A stretch of 64,000 bases of DNA from contig NC_065880.2 of assembly GCF_932274485.2 (NCBI RefSeq), positions 78,239,730 to 78,303,729 on the forward strand, given 5' to 3'. Below are positions 23,936 to 48,859 of this stretch, piece by piece (within the stretch, counting starts at the first letter, position 1; every line of letters begins with the position of its first letter). Source of the DNA: Patella vulgata. Taxonomy: Eukaryota; Mollusca; Gastropoda; Patellidae. Made by a program: the position numbers and the translations under genes. The notes under the pieces were generated by a model. It made no database searches, was not told the origin of the DNA, and saw only the letters and a program-made list of their open reading frames with translations.

Positions 23936-24738
23936 AAGCTCAAATTTTAAGCTACAATCGATTTTAACTGATTTCAGTGTTTGTGAATAAGATCTCTGAA
24001 CGTTCTTGTAGTGTTTTAAATTGTAAATTCAGAAATGGGAGACAGTAAGCTTATTGATGTAAAGAAGCTCACTTACGATTTTTATGTCCAAATAAAAATA
24101 TCATCTTGTGGAATTTGTCCTTCTCCGATCGAATCATGTCGTATTTACGGGGTAAATATGAGTTTCCGACTTGGAAATAACTTGCCAATCAATCCAAGGT
24201 GGATACTTCTTGACAAACTACTTCCAGCAAACTCCGCTGTCAAACTAATATAAGAGTGTGCAAAGTAGAAATGGTGCACAGGTAAAATACCACAGGTGAT
24301 AATGCCACAGGCAAAATGGGCACACATGAAAAAATAACACAATGATAAAATATGTACAGACAGTATTAAATTCTGCAAAATAAGTTATTATTACATTAGA
24401 TTGTATTTTATTATTGCAGTATTTGATGTATAATTTTATTTGTGTTTTATTTATTTGCTGTAAATTATTATTTGATATTCTCGTTCTATTTTGCAATGTG
24501 TTGGATAATTAAGATTAAATTATGTCTAAACTATTTTGTTCTTCTTAATTTACCAGTTGTACTGGTGTTTTACTTGTACGATTATAACCTATATAGCATG
24601 GCTCGAACTCCGTATTCAAGTTGGAAATACGTAAATACTGTAAACAGGTCACAGTGTGAACACAGTATAATCAATCCAATAGTTCATAATTCAAATCAAC
24701 GAGTTCCCTCCCTTTGAATGTACATTAAATTTGAGTAC

Positions 24739-25089
24739 TTAAAGGCTCAATACCACTCTTGTTGTAACTGAATAATATGTCCCAATCTTTATTCTGGTCA
24801 ACAAATTGCACTATTTTACAATATTCCAATTAATTGATTATACAAATTTCATCTTAACACACCTAATTTAAAAAATTGGAAAAATCCAACTAAATGAAAT
24901 GGCTGACGTAAAGCTTTTCAAATGTGACTTGGATTTAAAAATATTTTTGAACCCTCTGGACAAGTAAAATAGGATTTAATGGATAATTTACACAACAGGT
25001 AGGACACTAACACATCTAGTACTTAGAATAAGGCTATTTTTTTATTTTCTGGAGCTGTCAAGCCAGCAAGAGTGTTATTGTCCTTTTAA
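24739..25089. mobile_element. TTAA-flanked MITE, about 350 bp
   Basis: Begins TTAA then 'aggctcaataccactcttgttg' and ends 'cagcaagagtgttattgtcctt' then TTAA, so about 25 bp of imperfect inverted repeat lie inside TTAA sites, as expected of piggyBac-type elements. A fragment of the left end also occurs at 2170-2205. Confidence 0.5.
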
Positions 25090-25257
25090 GTGGGCATATC
25101 GTATGACGTTCCTAATTTTTTCATTAAAATGGTAATAATAAAATAGTTATATAACCGTTGTCATGACACCATTACTATCACGCGTATTCTCATAGATTGG
25201 GTCATCTGAAAAAAAAAAATAATTAAAATATTTAAACATGCCCCTTCTGATGTTTTA

Positions 25258-25345
25258 ACATCAACTCGACACAAACTACGTCATTTCGGGACTAACATGA
25301 TATTTCAATAATTCCCTTGCACTTAGGGGCCTTTAGCAGTGTGTG
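25258..25345 (-). mobile_element. SINE-A tail fragment
   Basis: On + 'catcaactcgacacaaactacgtcatttcggg', then 'ttcaataattcccttgcac', ending at a (TG)n/poly-G stretch. Confidence 0.65.
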
Positions 25346-25359
25346 TGTGTGGGGGGGGG

Positions 25360-25625
25360 GCGGATGACCCGCCCTGTTTCACTGACAAGCGGGAACCACA
25401 CCGGAAAATTACGATGAACTTTCTCGATCAAAATGAAATTTGGTTTCACATCCTACTGTTCTGCTCCGACTGGGCTAATGAAGACGGGCATACGCCGTAC
25501 AGTGTGCTAAGAGTGAAATTTTGCCCGAACACTGGCGCACGGCCTACTCTTATATTGTTTTCTCGGTGAACGGTTAGTGCCCCAATGTCTTACTGATTGA
25601 TCCACCGTGGCACACGTTCAAATAA
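25360..25625 (-). mobile_element. SINE-B, rearranged
   Basis: Reverse-oriented pieces of SINE-B (head complement 'gatccaccgtggcac' at the right, 'gctaatgaagacgggcatacgcc' in the middle), with the head-proximal body displaced to the left. Probably two overlapping insertions. Confidence 0.55.
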
Positions 25626-25634
25626 GTAAGAAAA

Positions 25635-25815
25635 AGAGAGAGAGAATGGGGCTAAACGTCCACTCTACACAAACTAGGTCATTTCGGGACTAACACATGG
25701 TTCAATTTTATTTCAATAATTCGCTTGCGCGTAGGGGTCTTTAGCAGTTGGAGGAAACCGAAGGACCCGAGAAACCCCACGAGGTTGGACAGGCGACCCT
25801 ACTCCTTGTCTCAAA
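25635..25815 (-). mobile_element. SINE-A adjoining the paralogue 2 stop codon
   Basis: Starts at the (CT)n tail and ends within the body at about 25815, roughly 12 bp from the phosphatase stop codon. It is in the same orientation as the gene and carries AATAAA (complement of 25707-25712) about 115 bp past the stop, so it could form the 3' UTR and polyadenylation signal (inference). Confidence 0.7.
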
Positions 25816-25826
25816 CAAGAAAGACA

Positions 25827-41366
<15,540 letters not shown>

Positions 41367-41819
41367 TATTAAGATGACTGGAGAGACTTGTCCAACGTGA
41401 TTAAAGAACGGTATAAGCAGTACATCTACATTATAATTATATCAAGTCTATGATGAGGACGGAAACCGATATGAAATCAACGGAAATTTTGAGTCACTGT
41501 GTCGTATAAAATCAACCCAATATTATTGCTATACATATTCTCGCTTGATAAAGGAAGCTAAAGACGACATGACCGTCGGTAAATCCAGTCCTTAGTATAT
41601 ATAGCGTGATTTCGCAAGCGCGGATCTAGTGGGGGCGCACCATGAATGAAAACGTCCCATAATAATCTATTAGTTTAGAAGCGGATTATTTTCACAGGAA
41701 ATGGCATTTACGGGCTTCCAGTTTTCGAAATTTTTCGGGGGAGGTCACACGGACCCTTCGCCGCTTGCAGCGCCCCTCCCCATCCATGGTCTCTAGATCC
41801 GCCCTTGTTTTGTTCCCAC

Positions 41820-42265
41820 GCTGGCTATCCTCGTGTGTTTTCTCCAGTTTCCACCTACTGCTAAAAGAAATGAAAATAAAATGAAATTGGGTTTCGACGG
41901 CTAAAGACTGCTACGCACATGCTAATTATTTAAATGTACCAAATGTTAGTCCCGAAAAGACCTAGTTTGTGTTGAGTGGACGTTACCCCCACCCTCTATC
42001 GCACAGCCATTGCTTATTCAGGGATATGACCTTTTTGACTTATTCAATCCTTTACTCGGAAAATCTGACCAGAAAAAAGAACATTCGGGAGCCGCGGCTG
42101 CTCAATGACTAAACGTTGGCGTGCACGTAAAAGATCCCTTGGCAGTTGGGATTCGATACAAGAGAAGACCATAGTGCCGCTGTCCGGACAAAATGTCCCT
42201 CATAATACACTGTATGGCGTATGCCCATCTTCATTAACCCAGTCGGGGGCAGAATAAAGTGTCCG
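41820..42265 (+). mobile_element. SINE fragments upstream of paralogue 2
   Basis: 41820-41995 is a SINE-A body and tail matching 15950-16115. 42095-42265 is SINE-B missing its middle ('gagccgcggctgctcaatgac' joined to 'gcgtgcacgtaaaagatccc'). Confidence 0.6.
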
Positions 42266-42267
42266 AA

Positions 42268-43160
42268 ATCTTTTAATTGAATACCGTTGAATACCGCAAA
42301 TTTGTACTCAATTTAATATGGACTAAAGCATTTTGTCTGAAGCCACTCTACTTTGTGCGACATTTTTCGGGAATCGATTATTATTTAAGAATGTAGCTGC
42401 AACAGTCTGATTGGATGGTTGGAATTCGGATCGGCATATAGTGGGATTTCGGTTGCAACCCTATTGGAAATTTTGAACTTGCTTAATTCGCATGCTAAAA
42501 TAGCAGGAAAACCCATTTGCGGCGGTTAAATTTTTAGAATTTTCTCGTGGAGCGCAAATCTCCATACCCCGCGATTGGTTAATAGGAATTTGGGATTCGG
42601 GTAAATCACCTAAGGTAGGATATATTGGACCACATTGAAATTGCTGTATTCACCCTTCATAAAAGACCTCTGGTTATTAAAAAAAAAAAAAAAGTCACGT
42701 CATAATCCAAATGTATAAATAATGAATTTATTTATCGTTGAAGTTATACGTCGCCTGTCCAACCTCGTGGGTTTTCTCCGGGTCCTCCGGTTTCCTGCCA
42801 CTGCTAAAAACCCCTACGCGCAAACGAATTATTGAAATAAAATTGAACCATGTGTTAGTCCCGAAATGACCTGGTTTGTGTCGAGTGGACGTTAAACCCC
42901 ATTTCTTTCTCTCTCCCTCTTTTGATATTATACATACGTATACAATTTCACACACCGTCTTCTTTATGTATTATATATTATTATTGGCCTACTTATTCAT
43001 CAAGGAAGTTATTCAAATATCTATTTTATTTTACACATGTGACATCGTTAAGGAGCATAAAAGGTCTGACTATTCATTTTATTCGTGCAAACCAGTGAGG
43101 TGATACAATAGTTACACAGAAATAGAAGATGTTAATACAACAACCGTCTTATAGTCCGAT
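42268..43160. repeat. Dispersed repeat of about 1.3 kb (copy 2, left part)
   Basis: Similar to 1960-3030 and continued at 45640-45805 beyond the foldback element. It carries its own SINE-A insertion at about 42750-42920 (+), absent from copy 1. Confidence 0.5.
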
Positions 43161-43171
43161 CGTTGATGTAA

Positions 43172-45636
43172 ATCCGTCGGCTCTTCGGGTAGAAATCGTG
43201 GAATAAACTTTATTTTGTAGGTTTTGATGTTTGATTACAAAAATGTTGACATTTTTTTTGAGTAGGTCTTCACAGTATGGGAGGCAATTATTTGAGGGTA
43301 GCCATTTTGCGATAATATTCAAAATTATTTTTTATTTTCACCTTATTTATAATGTTATCGACATATTAACTGTGATTTGGCTATGTATTAATATTCATGA
43401 CTATATCTCAGATTGTTTTCCATCGTTTCATGATGATATTTCCAAGATTGCGCCCATTTTTAGTGGGAAAATCGGTCAATGTGCTGATTTCGATTAAGTA
43501 GTAGTGTTTGGTGTCAATATATATGTTTTCGGGGTCACAAATTCCATTCCTGACATTTACAACCTTGTAAAATGATCACATGTTCATATACTTAGCATAT
43601 TACCAAGATAGCGGGAAAATGAGACGATGTGCAGATTTTGATTAAGTGGTAGTGTTTGGTGACAATATATATGTTTACGGGGGCGCAGAATCAATCTCTG
43701 ACATTTACAACCTTGTAAAATGATCACATGTTCACATATTTAATATATTTCCAATATTGCTGCCACTTGTGGCGGGAAAATCGGACGATGGGTTGATTTC
43801 GATTAAGTAGTTGTCGTTGGTGACAATATATATGTTTTTCGGGGAGGCAGATTCGATTTCTGTCATATACAACTACGTAAAATGGTCGTATGTTCACCAA
43901 TTTAGCATATTTCCAAGATGGTGGAACGTTTTGTAAACACATTATTGGCATTTATTTATCATCGATTTTCCTGGGAAAGTAAAGCCTATTCCTGGCATGA
44001 AGGCAAAAAGAGCATAGCGGCAGCGTGGTGCTTACGCCACGTGCCCATCATGCGCCTGCAACGACCACACCAAGCGATTACTTCAAGATCTTTCTACGCC
44101 CATTGCCAAGATCTGGCTACGCGAAAAGTGTTCCCACCATGATCTCACCGTTACCAGTCAGACCGGTATACTTTCTCACCACACTCCAGTGACATGCCTA
44201 CCAGGCGTAAGGCGTTCTCTCTTCACGCCTATAGAGACTGTGCCATGCTCACCCGTCCTCATTCATTTTCAAAGCAGAAAACAACCAATAGTCAAGCAAT
44301 CAAGAACATTTCATAGTTTTCTTGAGGTTTCCTCTTTGGGTGCTAGACTGGAGCTGATGGACGAGGCTCAGTATCTTCCCTATATATACATAAAGGTCGT
44401 AACAGCGTAGCAAGCATATGGCCAGGAGCTTTGTTCCGGCCTGACAGCAACGTGTATGATAGTGGTGGGGGCGTGGCTGTAAATGAAATACTTGCTAAGA
44501 AGCCCTCATAGCATAGATTATCTTATCAACTGACTTCCAAGATGAATGTAGAACGAACATGTGGAATGATATTGCGCTGGAGTCCAACTTCTACATTGTT
44601 GGATAATATACCTAATGGGTAAACTCGACACAGGCTTCCAGGAACATGCTACAAGCTTATACATAGCAGAATTGGATTCAGAAACCTTTACATATGAATG
44701 TGTTTAGAAAACGTACTGCCACGAACAAAAATATGCTGAATGTGTGAACATACCACCATTTCACGCAGTTGTAAATGGCAGAAATCGAATCTGCGCCCCC
44801 GAAAAACAAATATTGACACAAAAACGCGACTACGTAATCAAAATCAGCACATCGTCCCATTTTCCCGCCCGACATGAAAGCCATATTGGAAATATGCTAA
44901 ATATGTGAACATGTGATAATTTTACACAGTTGTAAACGGCAAAAATGAAATCTGCTTCCCCAAAAATATATCTTGGTGCCATAGACGACTACTTATTCAA
45001 TATCCGCACATCATTCCATCTTCCTGCCAAAAATGGCCGTCATATTGTAAATGTGCAAAATAATCATTTTACACAGTTGTTACTGACCGAAATGGATTCT
45101 GTGCCCTTGAAAACATATATATTGACACTAACGACGACTACTTAATCAATATCAGCACATCGTCCTATTTTCCAGCCAAAAAATGACCGCCATCTTGGAA
45201 ATATGCTAAGTATATGAACATGTGATCAATTTACAAGGTTGTAAACGTCAGGAATGGAATCTGTGGTCCCGAAAACATATATTTTGACACCAAGCACTAC
45301 TACTTAATCGAAATCAGCACATTTTTCCGCCAAAAATGGTCGCCATCTTGGAAATATCATACTGAAATGATGGAAAACAATCTGAAGTATAGTGATGAAC
45401 CCTGCCAATATTAATACATTGCCAAATCACAGTTGATATGTCGATAACATTATAAATAAGGTGAAAATAATAAAATAAGTTGGAATATTATCGCAAAATG
45501 GCTACCCTCAAATAATGGCGTCCCATACTATGAAGACCTACTCAGACAAAATGTCAACATTGTTTTTTTGTAATCAAACATCAAAACCTACAAAATAAAG
45601 CTTATTCCATGATTTCTACCCGAAAAGCCGACGGAT
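43172..45636. mobile_element. Foldback element, 2.5 kb, with tandem-repeat arms
   Basis: Outer ends are inverted repeats: left 'atccgtcggctcttcgggta', right 'tacccgaaaagccgacggat'. Arms of roughly 750-950 bp contain diverged tandem units of about 160-190 bp marked by 'cgggaaaat', 'tgctgatttcgattaagtag' and 'acaaccttgtaaaatgatcac', in opposite orientation on the two sides. The core (about 43930-44680) is unique, more GC-rich and unrecognised. It interrupts the dispersed repeat 42268-45805. Confidence 0.75.
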
Positions 45637-45813
45637 GGGAATTATATAACAAACCGAATCCGACTATTAACGCTCGGTTCTCACAATCACGATTCGAGCT
45701 AAGAAAACGCGTTTGAGATCGTCAATCTTTCCAAAATTTTCTTCCGTAACCCGAAATATCTCGGGCGTATCAGGTTCTGTCCCCTAACATTCATCGAACC
45801 CGTACGCCTATGA

Positions 45814-45962
45814 CACAGGCACTTGAAGGGATTAAAATAAAACTTTATTACTACTGCTTGACTTTATAATATATTATATAGTCAAGCAGTAGTAATAAAG
45901 TTTAATATATAGTCAAGCAGTATAGTAATAAAGTTTTATTTTAATCCCTTCAAGTGCCTGTG
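45814..45962. repeat. 149-bp near-perfect hairpin
   Basis: Left arm 'cacaggcacttgaagggatt' through 'actgcttgac', right arm the complement ending 'aatcccttcaagtgcctgtg'. One extra internal copy of 'agtcaagcagtagtaataaag' lies in the loop. Stem length about 50 bp. No similar copy was recognised elsewhere in the window. Confidence 0.85.
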
Positions 45963-46299
45963 GCCTATGGGGCTTTATAAATTCTAGAATCTATAAATAT
46001 CTAGATCACTACTAATTGATACTATCAAACAATCACGACTTCATAAACAAATGAAACTTTCGGAAATCCTCGATTCAAGACACTCCAAAGTGTTTATAAA
46101 GCTAAAGTAGGATCTGTGTATATGAATTCGCGATTTTCTACTTATTGGTCTAAATATAAGGAGAGAGAGAAAACGAGCAGTGGGAGGTAACCGGAGTTAC
46201 TGGAGGAAATCCCACGCTGTTGACCAATAATAAAGAGCTTGGATTATGATTGAAGGCGATTTGATTTGATGTCAGTGGTGGACGATACAAAAGTCATAA

Positions 46300-46680
46300 A
46301 TAGAGAGAGAGGGGGTTTAACGTCTACTTGACACAAACTAGGTCATTTCCGGACTAACATATGATTCAATTTTATTTCAATACTTCGCTTGCGTGTAGGG
46401 GTCTTAAGTTGTGGGATGAAACTGGAAGACCCGGAGAAAACCCACGAGGTTGGACAGACGACCCTACTCCTTGTCAATACAACCAGGGAATCGAAACCAC
46501 GCCAGTTGACTCAATGACAAAGTTATAAATAGATTAGCAATAAGGACAACCTTGGATTAACTGGAGAGAAAAAGAAATGAGGTTTAAGGTTCACTGGACA
46601 CAAACTAGGTAATTTCGGGACAGACATATGATTCAATTATACATGTATTTCAATAATTTGGGGAGGCAACCCTACATCAC
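46300..46680 (-). mobile_element. Two SINE-A copies
   Basis: 46300-46520 runs from the (GA)n tail to the head-proximal 'gccagttgactcaatgac'. 46570-46680 is a second tail part. Confidence 0.65.
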
Positions 46681-46816
46681 ATTCAAAAGGGGTATCAAAA
46701 TCATGCCATTTGATTCAATCACAGACCTTATGACCTTATACAATAAACCACTCCGCGACCCAACACCCTCTCCAACAAAGTTGTGCCACAATAAATGAAA
46801 ATAAAACCTAGCATAT

Positions 46817-47575
46817 ATGAGGGCTGTCTGAAAAGTTCTAAGCCTATCTGTGAAAGGCTAGTACAAAGTCGATGGTTTCCATTTATTTTTCTACACAGTC
46901 CCCGTGGAGGTGTACACACTTTTCCTAACGATGTTGTAAGGCCTAAAAAAGTCGTTCACAGCTGACAATGCGTCCTCATTACTAGGAAAATGACGACCGG
47001 CTAGCTCCTTTTTCATTTTTAGAAACGGGTCTCATCCATGGTTACAAATCTATCCAGAAAATTATCAGGATCTGCTTCAAAATAGCGCAGATTGTCACGC
47101 GACGTCAGGAATCTGACATGTTTCTGAACTGCTTTGGCACCCATCTTTTAGAAACTTTTGTCATTCCGAACGGGTTGTCGATAATGTGTTCAACCCTCTC
47201 ATGAGAGAGAAGCTCACAACACTGACAATACGTCGAGTGGTCAATTCTTGATCAGCCATCACCATGTCATGCACCCGGGTAGTGTTTTCTAGAATGGTTG
47301 CTGTTGATGGGCTTCCAGGACGCGGGTCATCGTCAAGGTCTCTCTCCCACTTCTTCACTGTGAAAGAGGAATGGGCATCGTCCCCGGAGGTGGAGACCAT
47401 GTTGGTTGCTGTTGATGGCCTTCCAGGACGCAGGTCATCGTTGAGGTCTCTTTCCCACTTCTTTACTGTGAAAAGGAAGGGGCATCGTCCCCGGAGGTGG
47501 AGACCATGTTGGCATGTATCTATGTTTGGTTTAATCCCGTCAGTTATAGATACTTGATGACTGTCCAGTTTTGTC
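46817..47575 (-). mobile_element. Mariner-type DNA transposon, decayed
   Basis: The 3' end at 46819 reads gagggctgtctgaaaagttc, a mariner-like terminus preceded by TA. Minus-strand translation shows transposase pieces: DDPRPGSPSTATILENTTRV and VHDMVMADQ (linker and helix-turn-helix region), KRWVP, DNLRYFEADPDNFLDRFVTM then DET (first catalytic Asp), and a C-terminal VCTPPRGLCRK. Sequence between the first and last catalytic Asp is deleted, several stops and frame changes are present, and an about 109-bp segment encoding DDPRPGSP is tandemly duplicated (47285-47393 and 47394-47500). The 5' terminus was not found. Confidence 0.8.
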
Positions 47576-47644
47576 CATTTCTGGTGATTTCAATGGGTAG
47601 GTTCACAAGGTGGTCTGGTACGAAGAAATTGATAACACTACAGA

Positions 47645-48130
47645 GAGAGAGAGAGAAATGGGGTTTAACGTCAACTCATCACAATCCAGGTCATTTTGGG
47701 ACCAACAAACGATTCAATTTTTATTTCAACAATTTGCCTGTGCATAGGGGTCTTTAGCAGTGGGAGGAAACCTGGTGACCCGGAGATAAACCCTCGAGGT
47801 TGGACGGGCAATCCTACTCCTTGTTACGAACAAACTATAGTTTTGTACGGGAGATCTAAAATCTTATCAGTGTTTATTGGAATTGGTTTGTTCAACTTCT
47901 TTAAAAGATATAGAATCAACTTTCAACATACAAGTTTTCTTATTTAGCACAATAATGTCACACAATAGGAGAGAGAGAGAGACAGAGAGAGATGGGTTTA
48001 TCCACAATTCCACAAACTAGGTCATTTCAAGACTAACATATGGTACAATTTTATTTTAATAACTTGCTGGCGCGTAGGGGTCTTAAGCAGTTGGAGGAAA
48101 GCGGAGGATCCCCCCCCCCCCGAGGTTGAA
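47645..48130 (-). mobile_element. Two SINE-A fragments
   Basis: 47645-47830 and 47970-48130, each starting at a (GA)n tract and ending in the body ('gaggttggacgggcaatcctactccttg'). Confidence 0.65.
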
Positions 48131-48167
48131 CAAGCGATTTGCATGTTTTAAACCATTTAAGCCACTA

Positions 48168-48580
48168 CACTCAATTTTATATTGACCATATTACATGTAG
48201 ATATTTGATCATCAAACTGCCGAGATATGTGGATGGCTTTCCGACCATGTATAGTTCATTCAGGCGGGGCAGCTAAGCATGTGACGGGGCAGTTTCTGGG
48301 CAGTGTAAGTGCTAATTACAGTGTAAGTGCTAAATACAATGTAATAAACAAATATTATAGCACTACATTTTATATTGACCATATTCGATATTTGATCATT
48401 AAACTGCCCAGATATGTGAATGGCTTTCCGACCGTGCATAGTTCATTTGAGTGGGGCAGCTAACTATGTGACGGATCGGTTTCGGGGCATTGTAAGTGCT
48501 AAGTACAGTTTAATAAACAAAAAAAAAAAAATATTTATGACACTACATTTTATATTGACCATATTTCATATTTGACACAC
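48168..48580. repeat. Tandem repeat of about 185 bp, two and a quarter units
   Basis: Units begin 'cactacattttatattgacc' at about 48361 and 48541 and (diverged) 48172. Each contains 'ggctttccgaccatg' and 'gtaataaacaaa'. Lies immediately downstream of the MRPS31 stop codon. Confidence 0.75.
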
Positions 48581-48586
48581 TTTATT
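48581..48586 (-). terminator. Poly(A) signal AATAAA of MRPS31
   Basis: TTTATT on the plus strand, 13 bp past the TGA at 48602-48600. If used, the 3' UTR is only about 30-40 nt. It overlaps the edge of the tandem repeat. Confidence 0.6.
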
Positions 48587-48599
48587 CACACATGACTGT

Positions 48600-48859
48600 T
48601 CACATTTTTTGTCCCGTTTCCAAGAATTTACTAGCTTCTCCTAGACTTTCTTTTAACACTGGATCCTTGTCTTTAAAATATTGTCTGAACCAGTTAATAT
48701 GTTCATGTTTATCAGAAACAGATAAATAGGGATTCTTTGATAAACCTACAACCACTAGTTCCATAAAATGACGTATTGGACCTTTTCTAGGAAAATCTGT
48801 GATTTGATCATCTAGAAAAACATGTTCATGAAATCCAACTTTAGCTTCTTCCTTCATAC
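48600..48859 (-). CDS. MRPS31: MRPS31 exon 8 (conserved C-terminus)
   Basis: Acceptor tttacag; reads [17 protein letters not shown], then [26 protein letters not shown] and ends ETGQKM before TGA. Confidence 0.95.

Larger units (their letters stand above)
16800..24738. other. Gap between the two phosphatase paralogues, no gene recognised
   Basis: No exon with splice sites and recognisable protein similarity was found between the terminal exon of paralogue 2 and the relic at 16.3 kb. A second phosphatase domain was looked for on the minus strand and not seen. Contents are repeats listed separately, a poly-A tract (about 19307-19336), and AT-rich sequence around 22740-22930 with repeated 'tttaaataactata' blocks. 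Confidence 0.6.

Noticed and set aside
24035-24253. 72-codon plus-strand frame starting MGDSKLIDVK
   Set aside because: Looks gene-like at the start but matches nothing I recognise, has no splice context, and lies in a repeat-rich gap. Not enough to call a gene.
16800-25800. Possible second PTP domain for paralogue 2
   Set aside because: Searched by eye for DYINA, ATQGP, WPD and HCSxG motifs on the minus strand and found none; the reading of exon 11 ends in a stop.
43918-44410. Open frames in the foldback core (MVERFVNTLL..., MTCLPGVRRS...)
   Set aside because: Short, no recognisable domain, no exon signals. Reported as an unidentified core rather than a gene.
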